Source of the DNA: Caloramator sp.
GTDB taxonomy: Bacteria; Bacillota; Clostridia; Clostridiales; Caloramatoraceae
Direction of reading: 5' to 3'
Assembly: GCA_026418935.1 (NCBI GenBank)
Contig: JAOAAJ010000034.1
Location: 1 to 44,869 of the forward strand
Length of the DNA stretch: 44,869 bases
Shown here: in pieces, positions 18,259-29,572 of the stretch
How positions within the stretch are numbered: position 1 is the first letter of the stretch
How the letters are laid out: each line of letters opens with the position of its first letter
The notes under the pieces: model-generated
Told to the model about the DNA's origin: nothing
The model's input: only the letters and a program-made list of their open reading frames with translations
The model's database searches: none
Position numbers and translations under genes: made by a program

Positions 18259-18288
18259 ATTATATATTATGAGTGTAAATATTGTCAA
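18259..18288 (-). promoter_or_regulatory. Promoter of rpsU-yqeY
   Basis: On the minus strand, TTGACA (18283-18288), an 18-bp spacer and TATAAT (18259-18264) lie about 80 bp before the rpsU start. The leader between them is GC-richer than its surroundings and could hold weak structure, but no known leader motif was recognised. Confidence 0.7.
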
Positions 18289-18327
18289 TAAAATATAATA
18301 AATTTGTTAATTTTTGATTTAATATCA

Positions 18328-18666
18328 TCAACCTGGTGGCCATTGAAAATCTCTTCCACCTAAAAGATGAAAATGTATATGCTTTACTGTTTGACCTGCT
18401 TTTTCTCCTGTATTTGTAACAAGTCTAAATCCTTCATCTATTAAATTCATCTGCTGTGCTATAATTTTTGCTACTTTAAATATATTATTTAATATGTTTC
18501 CTTCTGTATCAATTTCTAATACTGATTCATAATGCTTTTTAGGTATAATCAAAATATGAACAGGAGCAACTGGATTTATGTCTTTAAATGCAATTACATT
18601 TTCATCTTCATAAACCTTTGATGCTGGTATTTCATTATTTGCAATCTTACAAAATATACAATCCAT
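18328..18666 (-). CDS. hinT: HIT family protein (HinT-like nucleotide phosphoramidase)
   Basis: A 112-residue histidine-triad protein that hydrolyses AMP phosphoramidates in vitro. The triad HIHFHLLGG is intact near the C terminus, and the N terminus has CIFCKIANNEIPASKVYED with the family's CxxC. The short tail ends in W-P-P-G. GGGAGGTGA precedes the ATG at 18666; the longer frame to 18702 would overlap mtaB and lacks a binding site. It lies 22 bp after mtaB. There is no clear terminator after it, so some transcription may continue into rpsU. Confidence 0.94.
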   Translation of the reverse strand: MDCIFCKIANNEIPASKVYEDENVIAFKDINPVAPVHILIIPKKHYESVLEIDTEGNILNNIFKVAKIIAQQMNLIDEGFRLVTNTGEKAGQTVKHIHFHLLGGRDFQWPPG

Positions 18667-18688
18667 ACTCTCACCTCCCATAGACATA

Positions 18689-19981
18689 TTATACCATTTC
18701 ACCTACTAATATGTCATTATTAACATCAAGAATTTTAGTATTTATTATTTCACCCTCTATATTTTTTTCAGAACTAACTTCTACTTTTATATAATTTCGT
18801 GTGTATCCATAGTAGAATTCTTCTCTTTTTTCTTCAATTAATACATCCATTATTCTTCCAATAAATTTTTTATTAAATTCCTTTTCACAGTTATCGCTTA
18901 ATTCAATTAATAATTTACTTCTTTTTTCTTTTTCTTCATTGTCTACAGTCTCCTTAAACTCAGCTGCTTTTGTTCCTCTCCTCGGGCTGTACTTAAAAAC
19001 ATGTAATTTATTCAATTTTATTTCTTGTAGAAATTCATATGTTTTTTTGAATTCTTCAGCAGTTTCACCAGGAAAACCTACAATAACATCAGTTGTAACT
19101 GAAACATCTTTAAAATATTCTCTTAAATTAACAACTGCCTCTTTATATTCATCTGTTGTATAGTGCCTATTCATTCTTTTTAATGTTTCATTGCATCCAC
19201 TCTGCAATGAAAGATGAAAATGCTCACATAACTTTTCACATTTAGCAAGCCTTTTAATATTATCTATATTAAAAAATGATGGTTCTACGGAACCTATTCT
19301 TATTCTTTCTAAACCCTTAATTTCATTTAGTCTCTCTATTACATCAACTAAAGTAACATTTCCAATATCCTTTCCATAGGAAGCTACATGTATACCCGAC
19401 AATATAATTTCTTTATAACCGTTATCAACAAGTTTATTTACTTCTTCAATTATTGTTTCAAATTTTTTACTTCTAACAGGACCTCTTGCATAAGGAATTA
19501 AGCAGTAGGAACAAAATCTATCACATCCATCCTGTATTTTAAGGAATGCTCTTGTTTTATCTTGATAGTGGTCTATTTCCATTTCTTCAAACTCTCTAAC
19601 TGTCATTATATTCTTTACTTTATTTAATTTTTTCTTTGTTTGATTAAATTCATCAATATAATCTAATATTTTACTTTTATTATCTGTCCCAATTATTATA
19701 TCAACATCTTCTATTTTTGAGACTTCATCTGGTGCAACTTGAGCATAACATCCAACAGCTATTACTATTGCGTCTTTATTATTCTTTTTCGCCCTTCTAA
19801 TCATCTGCCTTGATTTTTTGTCACCAATACTTGTCACTGTACAAGTATTTATCACATAAATATCAGAAAAGTCTTCAAAATCAACAACTTCATACCCATT
19901 TTTTTCGAATATTTCTGCCATTGCTTCTGTTTCATATTGATTAACCCTACATCCTAATGTATAGAATGCTACCTTTTTCAT
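18689..19981 (-). CDS. mtaB: tRNA t6A37 methylthiotransferase MtaB
   Basis: Radical-SAM methylthiotransferase that converts t6A to ms2t6A at position 37 of tRNAs reading ANN codons. An N-terminal UPF0004 domain carries three cluster cysteines (TLGCRVNQ, INTCTV and VGCYAQ). The radical-SAM core has the C-x3-C-x2-C motif CDRFCSYC, and a C-terminal TRAM-like RNA-binding domain follows. At 430 residues and with this N terminus it fits MtaB rather than MiaB or RimO. Its start overlaps the rsmE stop by 4 bp (ATGA), indicating coupling. Confidence 0.95.
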   Translation of the reverse strand: MKKVAFYTLGCRVNQYETEAMAEIFEKNGYEVVDFEDFSDIYVINTCTVTSIGDKKSRQMIRRAKKNNKDAIVIAVGCYAQVAPDEVSKIEDVDIIIGTDNKSKILDYIDEFNQTKKKLNKVKNIMTVREFEEMEIDHYQDKTRAFLKIQDGCDRFCSYCLIPYARGPVRSKKFETIIEEVNKLVDNGYKEIILSGIHVASYGKDIGNVTLVDVIERLNEIKGLERIRIGSVEPSFFNIDNIKRLAKCEKLCEHFHLSLQSGCNETLKRMNRHYTTDEYKEAVVNLREYFKDVSVTTDVIVGFPGETAEEFKKTYEFLQEIKLNKLHVFKYSPRRGTKAAEFKETVDNEEKEKRSKLLIELSDNCEKEFNKKFIGRIMDVLIEEKREEFYYGYTRNYIKVEVSSEKNIEGEIINTKILDVNNDILVGEMV

Positions 19982-20727
19982 TTCATTCCTCCTATATCTG
20001 ATAACTCATAAAGCAAGATAGTGCTTGCTACTAAACCTGCTGTTTCTGTCCTAAGAATTCTTGGACCTAATGTTATTGGTTTAAAACCATTTTCAATAAA
20101 ATGGTTTATTTCTTCTTCAGTAAATCCACCTTCAGGTCCAATTATAACTGCAATGTTTTTATAATTTCTATTTTCTCTAAATACGTCTTTAAAACTTACA
20201 GATTTTTCTTTTTCATAGGGTACAACTACTAAATCAAATTTTTTTAGCTTCTCAATAGCTTCTTTGAAACTTAATAGGTTATTTACAGTTGGTACAATAC
20301 CTCTATTAGATTGTTTTGCAGCTTCATATGCTATTCTATTCCAACGTTCTAATTTATTACTAATGTCCTTTCCTTCAGTTTTAACAACAACTCTTTCTGT
20401 TAATATTGGATAAAATTCTTTTATTCCAATTTCAACACCCTTCTGTATAATAAGCTCCATTTTTTGGGCTTTCGGCAATCCTTGAAAAAGTACTATGTTT
20501 ATATTAGATTCATTTTGGTTTTTAAAGCTTTCTTTTATTTTACATATCACATCTTTTTTATTTATTTCAATTATATCACATATAAATTCGTTTTCATTTC
20601 CATCGCAAACTTGAATTGTATCTCCAATTTTTAATCTTAAAACTTTTGATATATGTTGTACATCTTCTCCTTTTATATGTATTTTATCATTTATGATATT
20701 GTCTCTTATGACAAAAAACTTATTCAT
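19978..20727 (-). CDS. rsmE: 16S rRNA m3U1498 methyltransferase RsmE
   Basis: SPOUT-fold methyltransferase that methylates N3 of U1498 in 16S rRNA with S-adenosylmethionine. The C-terminal knot has the family motifs VIIGPEGGFTEEEI and LGPRILRTETAG. The N-terminal PUA-like part binds rRNA. At 249 residues it is full length. AAGGAGG precedes the ATG. It sits in the conserved prmA-rsmE-mtaB order of clostridia, overlapping mtaB by 4 bp. Confidence 0.95.
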   Translation of the reverse strand: MNKFFVIRDNIINDKIHIKGEDVQHISKVLRLKIGDTIQVCDGNENEFICDIIEINKKDVICKIKESFKNQNESNINIVLFQGLPKAQKMELIIQKGVEIGIKEFYPILTERVVVKTEGKDISNKLERWNRIAYEAAKQSNRGIVPTVNNLLSFKEAIEKLKKFDLVVVPYEKEKSVSFKDVFRENRNYKNIAVIIGPEGGFTEEEINHFIENGFKPITLGPRILRTETAGLVASTILLYELSDIGGMK

Positions 20728-20737
20728 AAAATCCTCC

Positions 20738-21676
20738 TTACTTTCTTGCTACTATTGCAACCCATTCTCCTTTGTTATTTTCATCAATTATCTTAAAACC
20801 ATTTTGAACTAAAGCATCTTCCACTTCCCTTTGCTTATCCTTTATTATTCCTGAAGATATAAAAAGTCCATCATCTTTTATGTAATCTTTTATAAATGAT
20901 GATAGATATATTACTACATCTGCTATTATATTTGCTATAACTATGTCTGCTTTTCCATCTACGACATCAACTAAATTACCATGTAATATTTTAACATTAT
21001 TAACCTTGTTATATTCAACATTAATTTTAGCGGCATCTACAGCTACCTCATCCAAATCAACTCCTATTACTTCCTCAGCCCCTAATTTTGATGCAACTAT
21101 AGATAATATTCCTGAACCAGTTCCTATATCAAATACCCTATCTCCTTTTTTGCAATATTTTTCTAAAAACTCAATACACATCATTGTAGTTTCATGAGTT
21201 CCTGTTCCAAAGGCCATACCAGGATCTAATTCTACTATAATTTCACCTTCTTTTGGATTGTAGTCTTCCCATTTTGGTTTTATAATTATTGAATTTCCTA
21301 TTTTAGTTGTCTTATAATACTTTTTCCATTCATTTGCCCAGTCCTCTTCTTGTACTTTATTCTTTATTATTTTTCCCATCCCAATATCAATTCCTAAACT
21401 CTTTAATTCATTTAACTTTTCTTCAATAATATTAAGTATTTCTTCTATTTTATCTTCCTTGCTAAAATATGCTTTAACAATAGCAGCGTCCTTACCATAT
21501 TCAAATATATTATAATCAGCATAATCCCAAGTAAATGGTCCTGATGGACGTTCAGTTATATCATTAGGGTCTTCAATTGCAACCCCTTTAACATCAAGAG
21601 CGTAAAAAATACCTGCCACAGGTTCAACAGCTTCACTTTTTGTAACAACTTTAATTTCGATCCATTCTCCCTTCAT
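20738..21676 (-). CDS. prmA: Ribosomal protein L11 methyltransferase PrmA
   Basis: S-adenosylmethionine-dependent enzyme that trimethylates ribosomal protein uL11. The N-terminal substrate-recognition domain starts WIEIKVVTKSEAVEPVAGIF. The linker motif LDPGMAFGTGTHETT is diagnostic. The Rossmann core has VFDIGTGSGILSIVASKLGA and the N-I-I-A catalytic motif (IVIANIIADV). At 312 residues it is family length, and AAGGAGG precedes the ATG. It is the first gene of the prmA-rsmE-mtaB-hinT unit, behind its own promoter. Confidence 0.96.
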   Translation of the reverse strand: MKGEWIEIKVVTKSEAVEPVAGIFYALDVKGVAIEDPNDITERPSGPFTWDYADYNIFEYGKDAAIVKAYFSKEDKIEEILNIIEEKLNELKSLGIDIGMGKIIKNKVQEEDWANEWKKYYKTTKIGNSIIIKPKWEDYNPKEGEIIVELDPGMAFGTGTHETTMMCIEFLEKYCKKGDRVFDIGTGSGILSIVASKLGAEEVIGVDLDEVAVDAAKINVEYNKVNNVKILHGNLVDVVDGKADIVIANIIADVVIYLSSFIKDYIKDDGLFISSGIIKDKQREVEDALVQNGFKIIDENNKGEWVAIVARK

Positions 21677-21708
21677 AGCATTTCCTCCTTAGTTAATTTT
21701 ACCGTTTT

Positions 21709-21736
21709 ATTATATCATAATAATATTTTATAACAA
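21709..21736 (-). promoter_or_regulatory. Promoter of prmA-rsmE-mtaB-hinT
   Basis: On the minus strand, TTGTTA (21731-21736), a 16-bp spacer and TATAAT (21709-21714) lie about 33 bp before prmA. They follow the dnaJ terminator, so prmA is not simply the tail of the heat-shock operon. Confidence 0.6.
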
Positions 21737-21761
21737 TTGCATTTTATTAATTTTTATTATA

Positions 21762-21790
21762 TGTAAAAAGGCATGTATTAAAACATGCCT
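21762..21790 (-). terminator. Terminator of the heat-shock operon after dnaJ
   Basis: AGGCATGT (21769-21776) and ACATGCCT (21783-21790) form a perfect 8-bp stem with a 6-nt loop. On the minus strand TTTTTACAT follows. It overlaps the dnaJ stop codon. Confidence 0.8.
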
Positions 21791-22922
21791 AACTAAACAT
21801 ATCTTTAACTTTATCAGCCAAAGTTTTCTTTTTATCTATATCCTCACCAAATTCTTCTGCAAGTTTCTTTAGCAATTCTCTCTGTTTCGAATTAATATTC
21901 TTTGGTATTTCTACCTTAATTTTTGCATATAAATCTCCTCTACCATTACTTCGTAACTTAGGTACACCTTTACCTTTCAACTTAATAACTTCACCAGGTT
22001 GAGTTCCTTCAGATAAAACATGTTGAACATCTCCATCAAGTGTAGGAATTTTAATTTCTCCTCCTAATATGGCCTTGATAAAGGACACAGGAACTTCACA
22101 GAATATGTCTGTTCCTCTTCTTTCAAATTTAGGATGTGGTTTAACTCTAATGTTAATATATAAATCCCCTGGCATTCCACCTCTAACTCCAGGTTCTCCC
22201 TGACCTCTAAGTGGAATTGTGTTACCATTATCAACACCTGCTGGTATATTTATAGTTATAATTTTTTTCTTTCTGACTCTTCCTTTTCCTCCACAGTTTG
22301 TACATGGAGAATCAATTACCTTACCTTCACCATGGCATTTATCACAGGTTGTAACACTAACAAAGCTGCCAAATGGTGTATTCCTTTGAACCTTAACTTG
22401 CCCAGTACCATGACATTTATCACAAGTTTTTGGCGTAGTACCAGGTTTTGCACCTGTACCATGACAAACATCACAATCTTCATTTCTATATATTTCTATA
22501 TCCTTTTTTACACCAAATACTGCCTCTTTAAATGAAAGTTCAAGATTATATTCTAAATCGGCACCTCTTTTAGGACCAGTTCTTTCTCTTCTCTGTCCAA
22601 ACATACCGCCGAATATATCCCCTAAATCATCAAATATATCAGAAAATCCTCCAAAACCTCCAAAATTGGAGAAATCAAATCCTCCAAAACCACCTTGGCC
22701 ATTAAAATCTGTTGTACCAAATTGATCATATTGAGCTTTCTTTTGAGGATCTGACAGGACTTGATAAGCTTCATTTATCTCTTTAAACTTTTCTTCCGCC
22801 TCTTTGTTTCCAGGATTTCTATCTGGGTGATACTTTAAAGCTAATTTTCTAAACGCACTTTTTATTTCTTCATCAGTTGCATTTTTCTCTACGCCTAATA
22901 TTTTATAATAGTCCTTTGCCAA
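21789..22922 (-). CDS. dnaJ: Chaperone protein DnaJ
   Basis: Hsp40 co-chaperone that delivers unfolded proteins to DnaK and stimulates its ATPase. It is a full class I protein. The J domain has [15 protein letters not shown] (the H-P-D motif), followed by a Gly/Phe-rich stretch. The zinc region has four C-x2-C-x-G-x-G repeats ([32 protein letters not shown]), and two C-terminal substrate-binding domains follow. The longest frame opens at a GTG at 22934, but GGGTGGTG in that extension points to the TTG at 22922, giving the standard start M-A-K-D-Y-Y. It is last in hrcA-grpE-dnaK-dnaJ. A GC-rich hairpin just upstream may tune its expression relative to dnaK. Confidence 0.96.
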   Translation of the reverse strand: MAKDYYKILGVEKNATDEEIKSAFRKLALKYHPDRNPGNKEAEEKFKEINEAYQVLSDPQKKAQYDQFGTTDFNGQGGFGGFDFSNFGGFGGFSDIFDDLGDIFGGMFGQRRERTGPKRGADLEYNLELSFKEAVFGVKKDIEIYRNEDCDVCHGTGAKPGTTPKTCDKCHGTGQVKVQRNTPFGSFVSVTTCDKCHGEGKVIDSPCTNCGGKGRVRKKKIITINIPAGVDNGNTIPLRGQGEPGVRGGMPGDLYINIRVKPHPKFERRGTDIFCEVPVSFIKAILGGEIKIPTLDGDVQHVLSEGTQPGEVIKLKGKGVPKLRSNGRGDLYAKIKVEIPKNINSKQRELLKKLAEEFGEDIDKKKTLADKVKDMFS

Positions 22923-22946
22923 ACAATTCACCACCCTTCATTATAT

Positions 22947-22968
22947 AAGGAGGGAATAATCCCTCCTT
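22947..22968 (-). other. Stable hairpin in the dnaK-dnaJ gap
   Basis: AAGGAGGGA (22947-22955) and TCCCTCCTT (22960-22968) form a perfect 9-bp stem with a 4-nt loop, just after the dnaK stop. No U-tract follows on the minus strand (ATATAATGAAG), so it is unlikely to terminate fully. An mRNA processing or stability element that raises dnaK over dnaJ output is more plausible. Confidence 0.55.
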
Positions 22969-22976
22969 GTTGAAAA

Positions 22977-24803
<1,827 letters not shown>

Positions 24804-24806
24804 TTA

Positions 24807-25391
24807 TTAGTTTGCAACTTTAACCATACTATATCTTAATATTTTTTCTTTATATTTATATCCTTTTTGAAAAACTTCAACAATGATATTCTCCTCAAGG
24901 GTTTCATCTTCTATATGCATTACAGCATTATGAAAATTTGGATCAAATTTTTCATTTAATGCAGGTATTTCCTCAATACCTAATTTTGATAGCGTATCTT
25001 TAAATAATTTTAATGTCATTTCAACACCTTCATAAAACGGTGTTCTTTCTTCTGACGAAAGAACTGCTCTTTCTAAATTATCTAAAATTGGTAATATATT
25101 TTTAATCGCATCTGCAAAACCATCATCATATATAGTCTCTTTTTCCTTTTGTGTTCTTCGTCTATAATTGTCAAACTCAGCCTTTGTTCTTTTTAGAAGT
25201 TCCAAGTACTCATTGCATTCCTTAGTCTTTTCATCAAGCTGATTTTTTATAGAGATTATATCCTCTTTAGTTTCATCATTAGTATCTCCGTTTTCCTCAT
25301 CCTGAATAGATGGGCTATCAACTTCTTCAGATAAAGCATCCTTCTCATCATTTTCAAGTTCATTTTCATTTACTTTTATTTCTTCTGTCAC
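24807..25391 (-). CDS. grpE: Nucleotide exchange factor GrpE
   Basis: Homodimeric exchange factor that releases ADP from DnaK. A very acidic, poorly conserved N terminus is followed by a long coiled coil (roughly residues 45-110, containing LKRTKAEFDNYRRRTQKEKE). The C-terminal beta domain has GVEMTLKLFKDTLSKLGIEE and VFQKGYKYKEKILRYSMVKV. At 194 residues it is normal. The start is GTG, with GAGGTGAT upstream. It lies 18 bp before dnaK. Confidence 0.96.
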   Translation of the reverse strand: MTEEIKVNENELENDEKDALSEEVDSPSIQDEENGDTNDETKEDIISIKNQLDEKTKECNEYLELLKRTKAEFDNYRRRTQKEKETIYDDGFADAIKNILPILDNLERAVLSSEERTPFYEGVEMTLKLFKDTLSKLGIEEIPALNEKFDPNFHNAVMHIEDETLEENIIVEVFQKGYKYKEKILRYSMVKVAN

Positions 25392-25404
25392 ACTATCACC
25401 TCAA

Positions 25405-26430
25405 CTATAGAGTTTTTTCAAATATCTCACTTAATACATTGGATATCGATTTCAATATTCCAATAACTCTTGCATAGTCCATTCTTTTTGGACCAATTAT
25501 TCCTATTGTTCCTGCAGTTTTATCTGCAATATTATATGTTGCTTTTACAATACTACAATCTTTAATTTTGTCGTTTTCATTTTCACAGCCTATATAAACA
25601 CAGAATTTATTTGTATCATCTGAAAAAATATTTGTTAATGACTTTTTATCTTCAATAAATGATAAGAATGTTCTTGCTTTGTCCTTGTCATCATATTCAG
25701 GATATTCAAATATATTAGTCGTTCCCTCAAGATATACCTCTGCATCATCTTCCTTTAAACTTTCATATACAACAGATATGATGGCAGAAAATATTTCACT
25801 ATATTCCCTCATATGACTCTGTATATCAGAAATAACTGTAAGCCCTATGTCATTTATAGTTAATCCTGATAATTTCTCATTTAATAAATTATTCAATTTT
25901 AATATTTTAGAATCATCAACTGCATTAGGCGATTTTATAACAACATTTTTTATAATACCTGTATCTGTAACTACAACAGCAACAATGTCATAATCACTTA
26001 CACGTATTAATTGCAAAGACCTAATTGAACTTTTTCTAACAGAAGGAGTAAGTACTGCAGATGTATATTTTGTAATATCGGATATTAATTTAGTTGTTCT
26101 TTTAATAATTTTATCTAATTCATTTATAGTTTGTATTTGAAGCATATATTTAATTTTTTCTATTTCTTGTGGGGATGGATATTTTATTTCCATTATTTGA
26201 TCTACATAATACCTGTATCCTCTGTCAGATGGTACTCTTCCAGCTGATGTATGGGGTTGTTCTAAAAGTCCTAGATCCTCTAAATCCGCCATTTCATTTC
26301 TAATTGTTGCCGGACTTATATCAGTCAAATATTTTTTAGCTATAGTTCTTGATCCAACAGGTTCAGCAGTTTCTATATAATCTGTAACAATAGCTTTTAA
26401 TATTTTCCTTTTTCTTTCACCTAGTTCCAT
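25405..26430 (-). CDS. hrcA: Heat-inducible transcription repressor HrcA
   Basis: Repressor that binds CIRCE and controls the dnaK and groE operons; its folding depends on GroE. The N-terminal winged helix is clear (LGERKRKILKAIVTDYIETAEPVGSR up to TIRNEMADLEDLGLLEQPHT, the DNA-recognition part). A GAF-like middle and C-terminal dimerisation part follow. At 341 residues it is full length. The frame extends to 26457, but GGGGGTGG sets the ATG at 26430, and the longer frame would run into CIRCE. It is first in its operon, so it represses itself. Confidence 0.96.
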   Translation of the reverse strand: MELGERKRKILKAIVTDYIETAEPVGSRTIAKKYLTDISPATIRNEMADLEDLGLLEQPHTSAGRVPSDRGYRYYVDQIMEIKYPSPQEIEKIKYMLQIQTINELDKIIKRTTKLISDITKYTSAVLTPSVRKSSIRSLQLIRVSDYDIVAVVVTDTGIIKNVVIKSPNAVDDSKILKLNNLLNEKLSGLTINDIGLTVISDIQSHMREYSEIFSAIISVVYESLKEDDAEVYLEGTTNIFEYPEYDDKDKARTFLSFIEDKKSLTNIFSDDTNKFCVYIGCENENDKIKDCSIVKATYNIADKTAGTIGIIGPKRMDYARVIGILKSISNVLSEIFEKTL

Positions 26431-26450
26431 TACACCACCCCCTTTTCTTG

Positions 26451-26477
26451 TTAGCACTCATTACTCACGAGTGCTAA
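26451..26477. promoter_or_regulatory. CIRCE operator (HrcA binding site)
   Basis: TTAGCACTC (26451-26459), nine bases, then GAGTGCTAA (26469-26477) is a perfect match to the CIRCE consensus. It lies between the promoter and the hrcA ribosome binding site, the standard position for HrcA repression. Confidence 0.98.
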
Positions 26478-26490
26478 TCACTACGATTTT

Positions 26491-26519
26491 AAAATATCAC
26501 TATTAAAATATTTTGTCAA
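26491..26519 (-). promoter_or_regulatory. SigA promoter of the hrcA-grpE-dnaK-dnaJ operon
   Basis: On the minus strand, TTGACA (26514-26519), a 17-bp spacer and TATTTT (26491-26496) lie just upstream of CIRCE. The -35 is consensus and the -10 is weaker, as fits a promoter controlled by a repressor. Confidence 0.75.
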
Positions 26520-26543
26520 TATATGCATTATTATAATAAAATT

Positions 26544-27647
26544 TCATTTTAAAAAGGAAACAAAGACTAAATTAGATAAATCTCGTCCTTTCTCTGTTAA
26601 TCTTATGTTTTCTCCACATTTCTCTATTAACCCTTTATCTTTTAGATCTATTATCTCATCCCCATAAACCTCCATAATATCCTGACTGAATTTATTTTTG
26701 AATTTGTTTATATTAATTCCACAATTCATTCTTAAACCTAAAAACATAAACTCTGACATGTGCTCTTCCTTGGTTAAAACATTTTTTTCATCTATTGCAT
26801 TACCATCATTATTTATATCATAAATATATTGTTTTATATCTTTTACATTACTATACCTTATACCTTTTATATATGAATGTGCACCTGCACCAACTCCAAT
26901 ATATTCTTCATCACTCCAATAAATTATATTATGTTTGCATTCATAACCTAATTTTGCAAAATTTGATATTTCATACTGTCTATATCCATTATCTATAAGT
27001 ATGCTTATCATTGTATGATAAAGCACCCTTTCTTCATCCTCATCTAATAATTTTAGCTCATCTCTTTGATATAGATCATAAAACTTAGTACCTTCTTCGA
27101 TAATCAAACTATAACAGGAAATGTGTTGTGGATTTAATTTTGTTACATTTAATATTGTTTTTAAAAATTCTTCACCTTTTTGATTTGGTAGATTAAACAT
27201 CAAGTCCACATTAATATTATTAAACCCTAAGCTCTTTGCATCATAATAATTAGCTAAAAACTCCTCATAGGTATGAATTCTTCCTAATCTTTTTAATATA
27301 GAATTATCTGTACTTTGTAGGCCAATCGACAACCTATTTATACCATATTTTTTTAATATTTTAAGTTTTTCTCTATTTAAAGTACCAGGATTTGCTTCTA
27401 TTGTAAATTCACTTGGTATAAACTTTGAAATTCTATATAGTAGTTTTTCTAAATTATTTATAGATAAAATGGTGGGAGTGCCCCCACCAATAAAAATCGT
27501 GTCAAAATTCTTTTCTTTTAATGAGTCTATTTCTTTAATAAGTGCCTCAATGTATTCATCCTGATATTCTATATTCACAATTGAATTGAAATCGCAATAA
27601 AAACATTTACTTTTACAAAATGGTATATGAACATAAAGTCCCTTCAT
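26544..27647 (-). CDS. hemW: Radical SAM heme chaperone HemW
   Basis: Radical-SAM protein related to coproporphyrinogen dehydrogenase HemN but lacking that activity; family members bind heme and pass it to target proteins. The cluster motif is CKSKCFYC (C11, C15, C18, i.e. C-x3-C-x2-C), without the extra cysteine that marks true HemN. FIGGGTPTILS is the glycine-rich SAM motif, and GLQSTDN is a family signature. A C-terminal HemN-like domain follows. At 367 residues it is HemW length. It starts where lepA ends, which is the conserved lepA-hemW-hrcA order of Firmicutes. Confidence 0.94.
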   Translation of the reverse strand: MKGLYVHIPFCKSKCFYCDFNSIVNIEYQDEYIEALIKEIDSLKEKNFDTIFIGGGTPTILSINNLEKLLYRISKFIPSEFTIEANPGTLNREKLKILKKYGINRLSIGLQSTDNSILKRLGRIHTYEEFLANYYDAKSLGFNNINVDLMFNLPNQKGEEFLKTILNVTKLNPQHISCYSLIIEEGTKFYDLYQRDELKLLDEDEERVLYHTMISILIDNGYRQYEISNFAKLGYECKHNIIYWSDEEYIGVGAGAHSYIKGIRYSNVKDIKQYIYDINNDGNAIDEKNVLTKEEHMSEFMFLGLRMNCGININKFKNKFSQDIMEVYGDEIIDLKDKGLIEKCGENIRLTEKGRDLSNLVFVSFLK

Positions 27648-29449
27648 TATTCCACCTTCAATACTGCCATAAATGCTTCTTGTGGAACTTCAACAGTTCC
27701 TATTTGTTTCATTCTCTTTTTTCCTTCCTTTTGCTTTTCAAGTAGTTTCTTCTTACGTGAAATATCTCCACCATAACATTTTGCTAAAACATCTTTTCTT
27801 AATGCCTTTACAGTCTCTCTGGCAATTACTTTTGAGCCTATAGCTGCTTGAATTGGTATCTCAAACAATTGTCTTGGTATTATTTCTTTTAATTTTTCAG
27901 CAATTGCTCTTCCCTTTTGATATGCCTTTTCCTTTGGAACAATCTGTGATAAGGCATCTACAGGGTCACCATTTAATAATATATCAAGCTTAACAAGCTC
28001 TGATCTTTTATATCCTGCAAGTTCATAATCAAGGGATGCATATCCCTTTGTTCTTGACTTTAATGCATCAAAGAAATCATAAATTATTTCATTTAATGGT
28101 ATTTCATAGTGAAGCATAACTCTTGTAGTCTCTAAATACTCCATATTTTTAAATATTCCTCTTTTTTCTTGACATAATTCCATAACAGCCCCTACATAAT
28201 CTGAAGGACAAATTATACTTGCATTAACAATTGGTTCTTCCATATAACTTATTTCAGTTGTTGGTGGCATATTAGTTGGATTAGTAAGTTCTATAACTTC
28301 ACCATTTGTCTTAGTAATTTTATATATAACACTTGGAGCAGTAGTCACTAAATTTAAGTTGTATTCTCTCTCTAATCTTTCTTGTATTATCTCCATATGA
28401 AGAAGACCTAAAAATCCACATCTAAAACCAAAACCTAATGCTACAGAAGTTTCTGGTTCAAATGTTAATGCAGCATCATTTAATTGTAGCTTTTCTAAAG
28501 CATCCTTTAAATCATTATAGTCTGAACTATCTGCTGGATAAATACCACTATAAACCATAGGAATGGCAGGTCTATAGCCAGGTAATGGCTCAGTAGCTGG
28601 TCTTTCTGCTTCAGTTATAGTATCTCCAACTCTTGCATCCCTAACATTTTTTATGCTTGCTGTTACATAACCAACATCACCAGCTTGTAATTGTTCAACT
28701 TCCATAAAGCTTGGTCTAAATATACCAACTTCAGTAACTTCATACTCCTTACCTGACATCATAAGTTTTATTTTAGTACCCTTTTTTATAGTACCTTCTT
28801 TCACTCTAACATAACACACAACACCCTTATATGGATCATAGTAACTATCAAATATAAGAGCCCTTAAAGGTGCATCTTCATCACCATTTGGACAAGGAAT
28901 TTTTTCAACTATTGACTTTAATACATCCTCTATTCCTAATCCAACCTTTGCTGATATTAATGGTGCATCACTACAGTCAAGACCAATTACATCTTCAATT
29001 TCCTTTTTTATTTCTTCAGGTCTTGCACTCGGTAAATCTATTTTATTTATTACTGGTACTATTTCTAAATCGTGTTCTAATGCCAAATAACAGTTAGCAA
29101 GTGTTTGTGCTTGAATTCCTTGAGTTGCATCTACTACTAATATTGCACCTTCACAAGCTGCTAAGCTTCTTGATACTTCGTAATTAAAATCTACATGCCC
29201 AGGTGTATCTATTAAATTTAATATATATTCATTATTGCCATCATTATGAATTAATCTAACTGCTTGTGCCTTAATTGTTATTCCTCTTTCTTTTTCAAGC
29301 TCCATTGTATCTAATACCTGTTCTTCCATTTCTCTTTGAGTTAATGTACCTGTTTTTTCTATTAATCTATCTGCTAATGTTGACTTTCCATGATCTATAT
29401 GAGCTATAATACAGAAATTACGAATTTTCTTTTGTCTATCACTTGGCAT
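27647..29449 (-). CDS. lepA: Elongation factor 4 (LepA)
   Basis: Ribosome-binding translational GTPase that affects initiation and elongation under stress. GTPase motifs are [10 protein letters not shown] (G1), DTPGHVDF (G3) and NKIDLP (G4). Domains II to V follow as in EF-G but without domain IV. The LepA-specific C-terminal domain includes [20 protein letters not shown]. At 600 residues it is full length. AAGGAGG precedes the ATG. The stop overlaps the hemW start codon. Confidence 0.97.
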   Translation of the reverse strand: MPSDRQKKIRNFCIIAHIDHGKSTLADRLIEKTGTLTQREMEEQVLDTMELEKERGITIKAQAVRLIHNDGNNEYILNLIDTPGHVDFNYEVSRSLAACEGAILVVDATQGIQAQTLANCYLALEHDLEIVPVINKIDLPSARPEEIKKEIEDVIGLDCSDAPLISAKVGLGIEDVLKSIVEKIPCPNGDEDAPLRALIFDSYYDPYKGVVCYVRVKEGTIKKGTKIKLMMSGKEYEVTEVGIFRPSFMEVEQLQAGDVGYVTASIKNVRDARVGDTITEAERPATEPLPGYRPAIPMVYSGIYPADSSDYNDLKDALEKLQLNDAALTFEPETSVALGFGFRCGFLGLLHMEIIQERLEREYNLNLVTTAPSVIYKITKTNGEVIELTNPTNMPPTTEISYMEEPIVNASIICPSDYVGAVMELCQEKRGIFKNMEYLETTRVMLHYEIPLNEIIYDFFDALKSRTKGYASLDYELAGYKRSELVKLDILLNGDPVDALSQIVPKEKAYQKGRAIAEKLKEIIPRQLFEIPIQAAIGSKVIARETVKALRKDVLAKCYGGDISRKKKLLEKQKEGKKRMKQIGTVEVPQEAFMAVLKVE

Positions 29450-29499
29450 AGCCTAACCTCCTTAAAAATAATACAAATATACAAAAATAGTCATAATTG

Positions 29500-29530
29500 A
29501 TTATAACACAATATTTTATAAATATGTCAA
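29500..29530 (-). promoter_or_regulatory. Promoter of lepA-hemW
   Basis: On the minus strand TTGACA (29525-29530) and TATAAT (29500-29505) are 19 bp apart, wider than ideal. The -10 is extended by TG (TGTTATAAT), which may compensate. It lies about 50 bp before lepA. Confidence 0.6.
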
Positions 29531-29539
29531 CATAGATTT

Positions 29540-29572
29540 TATAATATAAAAGGAATGTCCTTAGACATCCCT
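29540..29572 (-). terminator. Terminator after spoIIP
   Basis: AGGAATGTC (29551-29559) and GACATCCCT (29564-29572) form a 9-bp stem with one G-U pair and a 4-nt loop. On the minus strand TTTTATATTAT follows. The stem touches the spoIIP stop codon. Confidence 0.75.

Noticed and set aside
26478-26543. A terminator between hemW and hrcA
   Set aside because: No GC-rich stem is present; lepA-hemW may read into the heat-shock operon.
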